A stretch of DNA of 64,000 nucleotides, taken from NCBI GenBank assembly GCA_033060915.1, contig CM065382.1, forward strand, positions 7,249,001-7,313,000, in the 5' to 3' direction. A model generated the notes under the pieces. It saw only the letters and a program-made list of their open reading frames with translations, did no database searches and was not told the DNA's origin. The translations under genes and the position numbers were made by a program. The number at the start of each line of letters is the position of its first letter. Position 1 is the first letter of the stretch. The stretch comes from Euryodendron excelsum. Taxonomy: Eukaryota > Streptophyta > Magnoliopsida > Ericales > Pentaphylacaceae. Positions 30,646 through 44,800 of this stretch are shown here, in pieces.

Positions 30646-31440
30646 AACCCTTTATGTTTTACCCTTTTTTTTTGACATCTACATTTTTTTTTATTAACTT
30701 TGCATTTAATCTCTCTCTCTCTTTTTAACTTTGCATTATAAAAAATAATATAATATTTAAAAAAATAAAGGCAATTAAATTATTGTAAGCATGTGCCTTC
30801 ATGCCTGCAATGTCTTAATTTTGAAGGTAAATAGCCATAATAATATAACTAAAAAAAATTGCAAATATTTACTTGCCCTTTTGAATTACAATTATGCCGT
30901 ATTTGGATCGAATAAATGAAGCCAAGTAATTACATATTATTAGCATGAATTATACGTATATTCATATAATTTAATGTCAATGCCATTAAAGTACTTGGAA
31001 TAACCACCAATGTTACGTGGAGAAATGATAAATTTTTTAGATGTTGGTTTTTGTTTTAACTATTTAATGTCTGAAAATGTGAGATTTTGATGAAAAAATG
31101 TGGGAGAATGATATTTCCAGTTAGCATGACCATCTTATTCTATCTTGGTATTATAAGTAGGAATGGCATTCAGATAGCTTTGTTAATTTCATTTTGGTCA
31201 GGCGATTTAATTTGAGGTCCGATGATAATTATTTTTAGTGTAAGCCTGAGACTGATCAATGTCCACCCATACATATGCCCAAACAATCTGTTCATTTATT
31301 TTTATCTTATGATGTATTATTTGTTGTTTTGCAACCTTTTTGTTGAATGGTTGATGATGTTAAAAAGAAAAATAATTCCAACAGACCGAGGAAGACATGG
31401 AATTGGATTCCCAATTGCCTCCCATTCAAGCCATTCATAC

Positions 31441-31473
<33 letters not shown>

Positions 31474-31666
31474 TTTGTCTCTCAACAAAATTTTCCAATT
31501 TGAGCAAGGCATTTTGCAATTTTGGGCTACAATAATTGGTGAAAATGCCTTTTATTTTATTCATTTTATTAATTAGATGGTTCTTGAAATTTTATTATTC
31601 AAAAAAAAAACATCACTAAGAAGTAAGTAGATTATTTATGAAAGTTATTATTAGGCATTGTTTTAT

Positions 31667-34097
31667 TGAAACTATTATAAAAATAAAGAATACAAGGAGT
31701 AGGAAACAACTAAACACAAAATATAATGGATAATTCTTCAGTAACTATCAAATATTTATCATATTTATTCTTATTGAACATTTAGTGGTTGAACTTTTGG
31801 ATCACCCAAAACTTTATTACTAATACAAAATAAAAATACAACATGGTATTTGCAACTTACCTATACTGCTCTTTCTTATATTTTTTCTTTGCTTATTCCT
31901 TTCTCTTATTTATCTATTATTTTGGTTATGCCTATAACTATCTTTAGGCACCTTTGTTGATACTGAATCAGAGTCAGGGTTATAGGACGGGCTGTGGACA
32001 AATGATGAGACGGCTAATAGATGGAGGCCATCCATTACGTCGCACTCCCCCTTAGATAACCGCAAAACAATACAAAATGTATATTTTGTTAAGTATGTTA
32101 AATTGTCCCATTAAAACCTTACTAAGAAAAACTTAATGGGAAAAAATCATAGCGAAGGAAAAAAAGTATAGTGCTTAACTCCCCCTGAACAATAAAAACT
32201 TTATTTGCTTTATGAAAGGTTTATGAGACGGTGCATGCAAATACCATGCACAAGCTTCTCAAATGTTGTTGTTTGTAATACTTTAGTAAATAAGTCTGCC
32301 AAATTATCATTAGATCGTATTTATTGGATATCAATATCACAATTTTTCTGAAGCTCATGTGTATGGAAGGACTTTAGAGAAATATGCTTCGTTTTGTCAC
32401 ATTTGATGTAGCCTCATTTAATATGTGCAATACAAGCTACATTGTCCTCGTATAATATTGTTGAGGTATCTTTAATGTAGATAATCCGCAACTTTTTTGA
32501 ATATATTAAATTGGGAATTTTAGCCAAATGCACTATCGGCTGGCTTCATGAATTGCAATTATCTCATAATGATTTGAAGAATTTGCAGTTAATATTTGTT
32601 TCACCGATCGGCAGGATATAACAATGTTACCATAAGTAAACACGTACCTAGTTTGAGACCTAACTTTATGAGGAGCAAAAAGGCAGCCAGCATCAGCACA
32701 ACCAATCAATTTAGGTTGTGACTTATTTGAATAGAATAATCTCATATCAGTTGTTCCTCGTAGGTATCATAGTATATATTTAATTCCTTTTCCAGTTTAT
32801 TTATGTTGGTGCAAAACTGTATTGTGCCAATAAATTGACAATGAATACTATACCAGGTATTATACAATTTACAAGATACATAAGAGCACAAATTGCACTA
32901 GGATATGATACTTCAGGATCAAGAAGTTTTTCACTATCTTCTTGAATGCGGAAAATATCTTTCTGTACATTTAGTGAACAAACAACCATTTGAGAACTTA
33001 GTGGATGAATTTTGTCTATGTAAAATTGTTTGAAAACTTTTTCAGTACGTGCCGATTGATAGACAAGAATTCCATTAGATAAGTGCTCAATCTATAATCA
33101 AAGACAATACTTGGTTATCCTAAGATTTTTTTATTTCAAACTCATTTGTTAAATAATTAACAGTTTTAGTAATCTCTTCAGGAGTTTCAATCAGATTTAA
33201 ATCGTCAACATAGACTACAATGACAACAAATTTGGATTTCGATTTCTTAATGAAAATATATGGGCAAATGATATTGTTCACGTATGCTTCTTAACATATC
33301 ATTGTTATGCGTGTATTATGATAAACAACAACAGACAGAACACAATGTACTTTGTAGTAAATGAGTACTATGCAATTACTATTAATCACTGTTCATGAAT
33401 AGTACAGTGCATCCGATATATTCATATAATATTACTATTTTTGTCCTTATTATAATTTTTAATCTAGATATCAAAATATAGTCAAGTCACGTGTCTATAA
33501 AAAATTATTGAAATATGAATTACAGATATATAAATATCATAGGCAAAAAATATAAGATCTAGGAGAAATAAAGTAATAAAGTTTCGAAATAAACACTATT
33601 CATCTCAATAGTTGAACACTGTTCATATTACTCATGTAAATGGAGTGAAAAGTAAATAATCCAAAACGAAGATAAACTACAAATAAAACACAGTACCTTC
33701 TTGATGTAGAAAAAAACATAGAGTACTGATAACGTGTTATAAAGTAAATAATATAAGGCGAAAAGAACAACTTAACACAAAATATAGTGGATAGTTATTC
33801 AGAAACTATCAAATATTTATCATATTGAAATATTTAGGGGTTGATCTTTTGGATTACCCAAATTTTTATTGCTAATACAAAATAAAAATATAACATGGTG
33901 TTTGCAGCTTACTTGTATCGCTCTTTCTTTTATTTTATCTTTATTTCTTCATTTCTCTTATTTTTCTATTCTTTTAGTTGTGCCTAAAACTATCTCTAAG
34001 CACCTCTATTGATACTGAATCAAAATTAGGGTTACAAGAGGGGGCTGTAGACAAATGATGAGGTGCCAAATGGATGGAGGTCATTCATTACGTCACA
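31667..34097 (-). mobile_element. Truncated Ty1/copia LTR retrotransposon
   Basis: Two similar LTRs flank the element: 33727-34097 (5' LTR on the minus strand) and 31667-32044 (3' LTR). Shared landmarks include TAACACAAAATATA and AACTATCAAATATTTATCAT. Just inside the 3' LTR is a purine tract AAGGGGGAG (minus strand). The internal 1.7 kb keeps only the C-terminal polyprotein part on the minus strand, with stops and frameshifts. It holds reverse-transcriptase tail similarity (SAICALMYLVNCIIPGI) and RNase H similarity (LIGCADAGCLFAPHKVRSQT; ANSSNHYEIIAIHEASR). Gag, protease and integrase are absent. The LTRs differ at many sites, so the insertion is old and inactive. Confidence 0.85.
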
Positions 34098-35027
34098 AAA
34101 ACCTAATTTTATTGCTATTTTTTGGTAAGAGATATTAAAGTAACATATATGTTCGCAAAAAGGTTAACAAATAGATACCATAGAACACATGTCTAGAATA
34201 ACACGTTAATATGATGAGGTGACGTGTTTTACTAGAAATTACATGGTGCGTGTTCTGTGTTGTAATTTTTTTTTTCACGCCATTTGTAATGTGGAGATAA
34301 TGGAAGTAATTATTTTTTGATTCTCATATTTAAGTTTATTACCCATTTTATTGAGTTGAAGTGGGATCTATAAGATAATTTCTCAGTGGGAGAGGTAGAG
34401 AAAAATTTTCCATTTGGAGGCCAAGTTGCTTAAAGTCATGTCTGAAAGTCAAGGAAAGAAAGATAAAGCAAGGACAAATAATATTTTTTTTTTGAGAGAA
34501 AGGAGGAGAAAATAATTTTTTTTTTTGTAACTTTTCTTCTATTTTTTTTTTTCTTTCGTCTTCCATTTAAATTTATTTTTTCTCCTCGTTTCCATTATGT
34601 TTTCTTTCCCAAAAAAGAAACACTTTCTTTGCCAATTTTCCTCGTTTACGTTCGCTTTCCTTTTTCCACAATTCCGAACAGCTCCAAAATTTATTAGTAG
34701 GGGATCCTTCACAGTCCAGGCCATGCGGTTCCGTGCTGATTTTCTCTTTCCGCCCATCGCTTGAGAAAATCTCGGGTGGTAATCTCTAATGATTCGTCAT
34801 TAGATATGGGTAATTGAAATATTCCCGTAGTCCGCTGATAGTTCCATATATATAGATATATACGATATACATCTATTCCGATATATAATAGAGGAAAGCC
34901 CTCTTCTTCAAGACAGTCGGCGAGCAACGGTAGAGAGAGAGAGAGAGAGGGAGAGAGGGTTCTCACTGTGAAAAGGAAAACTATATTGGGAGTTTTGCTT
35001 TCTGGGTTCTTCGATTTTGATTGATCG
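34098..35027 (+). promoter_or_regulatory. Promoter and 5' UTR of the DUF3755 gene
   Basis: AT-rich upstream sequence, then a GA-rich leader (34931-34958, GAGAGAGAGA and GGGAGAGAGGG) about 70 bases before the ATG at 35028. Long A/T runs lie at 34480-34560. No other gene was seen. Confidence 0.45.
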
Positions 35028-38000
35028 ATGGCTGCGAGCGCGAACCCGTCAGGCAATAATCAAGAAGGTTCAGCCAATGGAGATGGCGCCGCCAATAACG
35101 GCAGTTCGTTACCTCACGACAACGCCGTGGTGGGGCCCACCCAGGCGGCTCTCCGGCACAATCCCGGTCTCGCCCTCGAATGGACTGCCGATGAGCAGTC
35201 CCTCTTGGAGGAGTTGGTCACCAAGTCCGTAATTCTACCTCTCTCTCTCTCTCTGGCTCTGTTATATGTATGTGTACATGGGTATATCTGGTTTTGTTCT
35301 CGTATCTGCTGAATTATGAATTATTGTTGGCAATTCTTTGAATCTTGGTTGGGGATTTGTGTTTATTCAGTTTTATCTTCTTTGGTGTTCTATCCCCTGG
35401 TCATTCTTTTGAATTTAGGAACCGTGCAGTTGGGGTGAATCTGTGTGTGCTTGCGCGTCAGATGTTATATAGAAATCGTTAGGAGTTCCCTGTTCAGGCA
35501 CTATTAGAAGGGCTAAAATGAGTGGTGAATGTTTAACTCCTAGAGGTATTTATCTACACTTAGGGTCTGATTACTAGATTAATGCTACTATTTTCTCGTA
35601 TAATGCAGTAAAAAATTTCAGGAACCAACGTGGGTTTAGGCCCTTCAATAGACATCAAGAGATTTGACTTCAGGTTCAAATTTTACCTACTTATGGTTTG
35701 AGGTTTCTTTGGTAATGACTTTAATTTTTAAACTCAACCACCTTAATTGTTATATCAGTTTGTTCTCTATTTTATAGTCAAATATGGTTTTGGCCAGAAT
35801 ATTATTATAACCTTGTTTATACTTTTGAGTTTTGTCCTCATCACGTTTTTTGTAATTTCCATACTAAATAATGCACGAGTAGTGTGTATACATTGATTCG
35901 GCAGTGCACCCTTTGCAGGTTTGCCTCAGAACGCAACATTGTCCGGTATGCAAAAATTGCTATACAATTCAAAGATAAGACAGTTCGGGACGTGGCACTG
36001 CGCTGTAGATGGTTGACTGTTAGTTCTCCAATTCTGCTGGTTTATTTATTCTTCTTCCTTTTTTTGTTTTGGTGGTTATTCTGTTTATTTTTTTGTTAAA
36101 TTATCTGAAGCACCTAGAAGACTAAAACAGAGTAACTGGGTCATGGGTCATGGCTCAGCTGATAGGTCAACCGGAATTGAACCGTGACATCATAAATACA
36201 TTGATGAAAAATAATAAATATATAATTTATAAAAATATAAAAATTTTGGAAAATTTTTATTCTATATACTAGTCATCAAACAGGTTCAAGACAAAACATA
36301 AGAGAACATTATATTGATTAATACCACTCAAATGTTCATGACAAAATATAATAAATTGATTGAAGTGCTCAAGTTTGATTTTAGCAAAAGCAGCTAGTAA
36401 AAGAAGAAACCCAATCAGAACACCATTTTTCTTCTCTGTCCCTATCCTAGCAAAAACCCAGAAGCAATTATAATTCCATGAAGCTCTTGGCAATGCAGAA
36501 GGGCATAACCCCACAATGTTAATCAAATGGAATATAAGTAATAATTCCAATTCCATTTCAGGCAGGAAAATAAAGAGAGAAAAAAAGAAGATTGAGAGAA
36601 TAGAGAAGAGAGACAGAACAAAGAAGAAAAAAAATAGTGGAAAACTAGTCTGTAATCGTTGAGTTGTGTTTAATGAACCTCTTAAATAATGAGGAAGGTA
36701 TGTTCCTATTTGAGTTTCCTAGAAGATGATTTGTATTAATCTCCTCATCCACCGCTTGATGATTAGGAAACAAATTGGACCACACAAGTTTGAGAGATAA
36801 GAAAGAAGGGAGAAGAGACAAGCTTGAAAGAAACTGATTTGAGTAGTCATCAATGGTGAAAGAAATGCTTTTTCGGTCAACGATGATGATTTGAATTAAT
36901 CTCATCATCCACAACTTGATGATTAGGAAGCAAATTGAGACCACACGAGTTTGAGATAGAAGAAAGAAGGGAGAAGAGACAAGTTTGAAAGAAATTGAAT
37001 TGGGTAGTCGTCAACGGTGAAAGAAATGCTTTTTCGGCTGACGAAAAGGCTGAATCGTGCCATCAACAGCGAAAGAGATGGCTTTTTCGGTCGACAATGA
37101 GGATAAATCGTCATGGAAGACAAGGGGAGAGAAGCAGAAAACGGAGCCTTAGGGATAAGGTGTTGCTTTGTGAATGAGATTTTGCCCTAAAATTCTTGTT
37201 ATAGCAAAGGAAATAAACCATCCAGTTGCATCAAACCGGAAATGATTTTCCAGGTCTGAAGATTTAACTACAATTATCAGCGGGTTTCTCAAAAGAAGGC
37301 AGTTTTCAAAGAGAAAGTCGGACCGGATTGTGCACCGGTTGATAGTTCAACCAGTTGAACCGTCCGGTCCCTTCTGATTTTTAAAACATTGGTCTTCATT
37401 ATTCAACTTGGTACAAATCAATAAATTTAAGATCAATTACTTGACATTAATAACCTTGTACATTAGTATACTAAAAAAAAATTATGTTACGAAACATTGG
37501 AATGCCAAAAAGAGAATTTGAGAACCAACATTGCCTATGACTGCCTTCAGGGCTTTAACCTCGTTACAATATTTCAATCTTGAAGTTACAGAAAGCAAAA
37601 AGAAATATTCAAGGAATAACAATACAATGATTAGAATAATGACAATGAACTTACAATATATTTCTATTTCTTAGGCTGGTGAAAATCAACTTAAGTTGCA
37701 ATGTTTTGTCTACTTTTGACATTTGCAGAAAAAAAAAAAAGAAAAATGAAATTGCATTCTACTTTAGGCATGTCTTGTATTGGAAGTGGCTATGGGCCTT
37801 CCATTGGAACTAAGTTGCCCTTTTGGATTAACGGAAATGTGCAAAAGTTCTATTTGCGTTTGCCATTCTTAGTCTATTCCTTTTTGTGTGTGGCCTCGCC
37901 ACCCCCTTTGGCAGCGTCCATTAATTTGGAACTTAATTTGAAAGCCATCATAGCACAATTCTTCTTTGTAAGCAGATGACAACACCGTCTTTTGAGCCAA

Positions 38001-38940
38001 TGGACTCCTTCTCTGGAGCAGGAAAAGGACGAAGTGGTGCAATTCCTAACCTGTAGCCAATGTGCTCAACAATCTTTTACTCACTATCAGCACTATGCAC
38101 TCTCTCTCACTCTCTCTCTCTCTCGCTTGACGAGCGTCATACACCAGCTCGTTGGGGTAAGTCTACATACATATGACTCTCCCCTGACCCGCAGTGGTGG
38201 AAGCCCCGTGCACTGGGCTGCCCTGTATTGCTAAAATGATTACTAGTTGTCTGGTCCTATTCCCATCTTCCAATTTTTTGTAATTGCTTTGAGCTTTTAC
38301 CTAGTAATTTCAGTTCCTTGGCAGCTGAAGCACAAAAACCAATATATCATCACATATATGTGTGTTTTTATAACTTTTTTTTTTACTTATGTATGCATAT
38401 ATAATGGCTTGCTTTTGGCTTATATTTGGCAACATACCATGTGTTGCAATTGTTCATGATTTAGAAAACTCAAAAGGTGCATGTTGGTAAGTTGCTTCCT
38501 ATAAATTGTCTGATCTTTAGCAAGTGTTTGACAGATGCTTCCCACAATTGTCAGGGGAATTTCTTACAAGAATAGTATCTGAGCTAATGTGCCCTTACAC
38601 TAACTGCACTGTGGATAATGTATTTCCACTTCTTACACAACCTAAGTTTTACATTTTAGCCAATAGATGCCTCGGGACTAATAACTGACAAGTTTGCCTA
38701 CCAGAAGTAGGCCGAGTTAGCTCAAGAATTTCAAGTTGAGCTTTAGATGTTTTTGTTGAGGTTGAGCATGAATCCTGCAAGTTGAATTTAGTTTTGATCT
38801 GGTACTAGATAGCAAAAATCACTGGGAAGCTGAAGATCAACTACATTGGCATGTCTCGGTTTAAAAATATGAATCTCTTAAGATTTGAACCTCTAATTGG
38901 TTTGACAGATTTGACGAAATAGGAAAGTTTGATGTTAGAA

Positions 38941-38985
<45 letters not shown>

Positions 38986-41300
38986 GTGACCTCTGTATGC
39001 TTATTCATTTGTCTTCCCCAGTTTGAGATTATGGGATTTTTTTTTTTGGTTTTATATTAAGGAGTATCTTTGTTCTGGTTATAGCATTCACTAAACAGGC
39101 TAAACCTCTCTCTCTTTTCTTGCTTCTTTTTAGGAATTCTTCTTGAATAACTTTGCTAGGTTTAATCAGAGGCATAAATTTTTTTGCTTTCCTTTAGATT
39201 CCTCTTTTAGTGGAAAAAATTGGTGCTAGTTTTGGTTTCATCTTCAGATCAAATGTGAAAAAATGAAGTAAAAAGAGTTTTTTTCTTTTTTTTTCTCTTT
39301 CTATCTTCAACTTGTTAACTCTCTCTGCTATGCTCTTTTTATATACTAGAGGGTGGGTACACACGATGCGTGTGCAACTATTACTTCACAATTAATCTAA
39401 ACGTCTCCTTATTCATCCAATCTCATCTCAAATTTAGGATAAACACACAAAAAAAAATTAAAAAAAACACATTCAGAAAAGGAACAGAAATAGAGACACA
39501 AAATGAAAAAACATACACAATAAATAGTCTGCAGTAGCCTTGGCATCACTGTTGGAGAATATGACTTTAAGGGGGGATGCATATCCCAATTTTTGTCTGA
39601 AGACGTTATTTCTTTGGCAACCCAAACAGTATCTTTCAGATAAAAATGATGATTACTGTGCGTTAAATGTTCACGGCTCAACCCATCTGGTTAGTCCTAA
39701 TAAACATAAGTTGAAGTTGGGCTGCAAGACCCCCCAAATTAATACTAAAAGACGGTCTGGCCCAGTATGTCGACCATGACCTAAAACTGCGAAAGGTAAG
39801 CCCAAACCGCTAGCAGTCTCAGAGCATTAAATGCGGAGTCGACCTGCATTAAATGCGTGAGCGGCTCCCAACGGGACGTTGACTTGCACGTCCGATTAGC
39901 CGGATTTTGATGCGACGGTAGGGCAAGACTTGCATTCGGTCAGTCGGCAGCAAATAATGAAATCTACACAGCAGGTCATAATGATTTTCTGGTCGACCAA
40001 GGGCAAAACACTCTATTGATCACACTATAAATACCGAAGCCCTCAAGAGCAAGGTATGGACAATTTAAGTTCAAGTATATACTGCCTTCATTCATTCAAC
40101 TCTCGATTAAGCTTGCTAACTTAATCATCGGAGTGTGATCGGTCCAAAAAGGGTCGACTCATTCTAACTTCTATTTCTTGCAGCAAGTTTGGGCTCATTA
40201 GCATTGACTTGAGTGATCGGCCCAGTATTTTCGAAAATACCACTTACAATTACCCAACGCACTCCGATGTGAACCTGCAAGAGAAAAAAATCAAATTTGA
40301 GGATAAAATGCCATTGAAATAGATCTTCATATGTTCTTAAATTCAAGAAAATAATTTGAAAGAGAGCAATACAGAAAATAAAGAATAACTATGTGTGAGG
40401 AGGATGAAAATAAAGAGTAACTGCATTGGCAATAAATCTTCACCGTGTTCGTAATTTTAGGAAAATAATTTGAAGGAAAACAATACTAATGCAACTATGA
40501 GAGGACGAGGACGAAGATGAAGAGTGATTGTGTCGGCGCTTGTATTCGTGTTGAGAACTGTCAGGAAACAGAAGCAGTTATCGGGATGTGGGGATGTAGT
40601 GGTTGAGTGAATGTAGGAGTGTGGAATTTTCATATTTATCCTTACGATTAACATAGACGAAGATCATTGGTATTGTAAAAAACTATGTTTTGCAGGACAA
40701 TTTTGGAATATAAAAAGTTAACACAGCATTAGATTTGGGAGGACACCAATCCGGTATTCTCCTTTTGTATATTAGAATAGATGTTCATATATACTCCAAC
40801 CTGTGATTACTTGTTTTCTGAATTAAGTGGAGAAGATGATGCAGCGGGGTTGCCATGTCTCTGCTTTCGTAAGTATTTTTCACAGTTTTTGCCACTTTGA
40901 ACTTGGTGCGTATCTTATGCAAGAAAATGAGCTGAGGGTGGGCTTAGGATGATGTTTAAATTTCGAGCTGAACTTGTGCTAGGGATGTCTTTACTTTGCA
41001 GGTTGAGCTCAGGCTCACCTGCGGTTGGCTTGTGGTGGCATGATTGACAGCCCTAACTCGAAGACTCAAATAAAAGTTTGTCAGTTTTTGAGGATTAAGA
41101 GACAGAAATTTTGTTGAAGGTTGTTCAGGGGAGTTCTTTACAGTGTTAGAAGTAGGTCTTATTCACTTGTAAGCTGTTTGTATAACGTTGACTGGTGTAG
41201 AACGGTAAATATGTCACTATAGGTTGTTAGTTTCCAGAAAGACTATATGATTTGTCTCCGTATGTGTGTGTCTGGTTTTTTTTTTTTTTGGGGGGGGGGT

Positions 41301-41337
<37 letters not shown>

Positions 41338-41768
41338 GGGAGAGGGTGGTGGGGGCATTGGAACAAAAACTTTTGTGACAACTGGATTAGTAAAAGGCTG
41401 ATGATTAGAGACAACTTAATTTGTTTTGGGCATTTGACAGTCTCTCTGATTTTGTTTACTGTTTTAATTAGTAATAGCCTTTTTCTGACACAAATGTCAT
41501 AACTTATTCCCTTTTTTTTTCCTCTAGAAAAAGGAAAATGGCAAGCGAAGGAAGGAGGATCATAATTCTGCAAGGAAAAACAAGGACAAAAAGGTGTGCT
41601 CCACTATAATCGCATGTCATTATCTTTGCTTTACTATGCATGTGCATATACAGGTTTTGCCTGTGTGCATATACTGTTGAATGCACTTCTGTTTTTGATT
41701 GCTTCTCTTGCCTCTTTAAATCTGCGTTGTACTTTTCAAAGAACACTCTGCTGGCCCGAAACAATAAC

Positions 41769-41802
<34 letters not shown>

Positions 41803-44800
41803 GAATTGGGTGTTTAAAAAATTAAGGCAATAAAGCCAATATGCAAAATATAGTAATGAATGTAACAGTAAATCAAGGCAGGATATGAATGCAAGCCAGT
41901 CAATGCAATGCAGCAAGTAAGATAATGTAGTGTAGAAAATAAAATAGAGTAAGGAAGACACCGAGATTTTACAGAGATTTAGCGTTCTTTTGCCTACGTC
42001 CTTTCTTTTTTGATTCCTTCAAAGGGATCCTTCACTATGTAAAAGTTCTCTTTACACAGCTTGCTGTTTCTTTAAGTACCAGCTCACTTTTTACAAGAGT
42101 TTACACTAAACTCTCAAATCTCAAGTGATTTTGTTTAAGATTCACTCAAACTTACAAGTGTTTTTGTCCAAGAACACTCAAACTTACAAGTTACAATCCA
42201 ACCCAACAATAAAGAAGGAAAGAGTTTAATACAATGGGTACTCTCACAAAGAGTAAATGTGCAAGTTGCAGCTCAATAAATGACCTCGCAGATGAGGACC
42301 AAGAAGAATATATCAGTGAAGTGCAGAGTATCTCTTTGAATCTGATGTATGGCCTTTAGAATCTTGTATCTTGCTTCATAAAAGCTTTAGAGACCTTGTA
42401 TATATAGGGTGTGCTTGGTAGGGCTTAAAAGTCAAGCTTTTTTTAAGCTTGCTAGTAAAAAAGCTAAGTTTTTTTAGCTTTTTTGTTTTTCTGATTTTAG
42501 TTTAGATACAAATAAAGAAAAAAGCAAAAAAAAAAAAGCAAAAAAGCTAACTTTTGTTGGCTTTTTAGCTTATAAGCTTGCAAAAAAGCTAACCAAGAAG
42601 CTATACCAATCACACCCATAGTCTTGTATCATATCCTGTCATTAGAGAGTGGAGAGAATGCATTTAATGCGAACTGAGCTATGCAAATGTTCAAAAAAGT
42701 TATCATTACTGTCCAGATTTCTTTTAGGTATCGACTCTTATATTGGGTTTTGACATTTGCTGTTTTAAGTTTCTTCTATGCTCTGTCCAGGTGTCGACTC
42801 TTATATTGGGTGTCGACACTTGCTGCTTCAGTTCCCTTCTTTGCACTGTCTAGGTGTCGACTTTTATATTGGGTGTTGACACTTACTGCTTTAGTTCTCT
42901 TACTTGACCTCTCTGGAACCACAAGTGTCAGCACCTCTAGAGCTGGGTGCTGACACTTGTTACTGAAGATCCTCTTTTCAGAGTTCTCTGGAATTAAGTG
43001 TCAGCACTTCTGATGGGTGTCAACACTTTCTGCTGGACTTACTCTTCTTGACCTTTCTGGAGTTTAAGTGTTAGCACCTATTAAACTAGGTGTCTGCTCC
43101 TTTAAAAGGTATTAGCACCTCCTGAAGTCCATTTGTTTTACTCTTCTTTAAGTCCAAAGGTGTTAGCATATCTAATAGGTGTCAACACATTCCTTGCTTC
43201 TTCAACATTCTTCATAAGTTAGGCACATGGCTTAAGAATCTTCAATAGTTTATTCAATTGATCCCATAAGATTTCCAACTCTTTAAAGCTCCTTCTTCAA
43301 ATAAAATTGAACATTTAGTGTACTTTCAATCTTTCCGAATTGAGATCAAGCCAATAATTTCCTTGTAAGGTTCCTCTATCAATCTTCAAGTTCTTAACTC
43401 CATCATGTTAGGCTTCCAAAGCTTCTCTTTCTTACTTTAATGTTTGTTGATCACTATGAGCACCTTCAATTTGTTCAAGAATAAGATTATCCAAATAATC
43501 TTCTTGTAAGGTGGGCCAATCAATCATCCAATCAACACATTCAACCTCATTTTGTCAAGCTTTTGTACTTTAAACTTCAAATCACCTTCTCATGATGATT
43601 ATTCTTAAACAAGGAATGGGATGGAAATAATAAATAGATTTTTGCACATAAACTAAATTCATTAGTAAAACAATATAATGTTTTGTTATCATCAAAATCA
43701 AGGCATGGAGTCAACACACTCCTTTCTATTTCCATGTACATGTCTATATTTGTGGATGTGTGTGTTCTTTAGGAGGAGGTGACTAATGGCTGGGGGCATG
43801 ACCTCTAGAATGTACTACTTTAAGAAACTAATTATCAGATAAAAAGATTTTTCTCTCCCCCCCTCCTCTCCCTCTTTCTCTCTCTCCCTCCCCTCCCTCT
43901 CTCCTAACTATCAGTTTATGGGTCAGGTGTAATCAGCCTTATTAGCTATGTAACCAAGTGTATTCTTATGTGGGTATAGTGTTTCTCTAAAACTTGTGAT
44001 GGTCAACTAGTATTTACTTGTCTATTTGGAATGTTGGCTCTTCCTTCAGCAGGATCTAGAAAAAAATCTCATGGTAGTCCATAGTTAGTGCTCTGGTCTA
44101 GAGAGGTTTTTTGTTTGACTTGGAGGTGATAAGGGTCGGTGGATTCATATAATATATATAAAAGCTTCCTAATGAACCCTATAGTGATAGGATCATATTA
44201 CATCTTAATTTATTATACTGACTCAGCCATAGGGCCCATTTATAATATTGTTATTATGGTCCCAAGTATTCTGTTTCTCCAAGTTTGCATTCTACGCATT
44301 CATTCTTTAGCAAGACAAGACTTAAATTGTGATTACTTTGTACATTCCATAATTGGCTTACTGGGAAATTTTGTGAATGTCTCTCTTTTTGAGAGATTTT
44401 ATAGGAGAGCTTTTGTGGATGGTTTTTAGTCATCTTTTGTATACTCCCTATATATAGAGGTTGTGCCTGTTTTGGCACCGTTAGTGATTTGTATCTATAC
44501 AAAAATTTCTTGGCAAGGGCAAACTTTGGAATCCACTTGGTGGACGTGGGGTGGGGGTGGGGGGAATATTACATATGCGGTTTCATATGTGGTTTGTGTA
44601 AGAATGTACCTATGTGTTCCATACGAGAAGTGCTTGAAATTCTTGTACTAATAACATTTATGTTTGTTAATCATGGAAAGAGTTGCTTTATGATTGGAGT
44701 TTATAAGTGCATATTATTCTTGGTAAAGTTGAGTTGACTTATGTTGGTTATACTAAGAATTTTAGCCCAAAACTAGTGGTCAACTTTTTTTAAAAATTAC

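Noticed and set aside
42681..42953. Small membrane-like protein with 21-residue repeats
   Set aside because: It is a translation of a 63-base minisatellite inside a non-coding dispersed repeat.
44139..44429. 96-codon plus-strand frame in DUF3755 intron 3
   Set aside because: Hydrophobic and AT-rich, with no known domain and no splice support.
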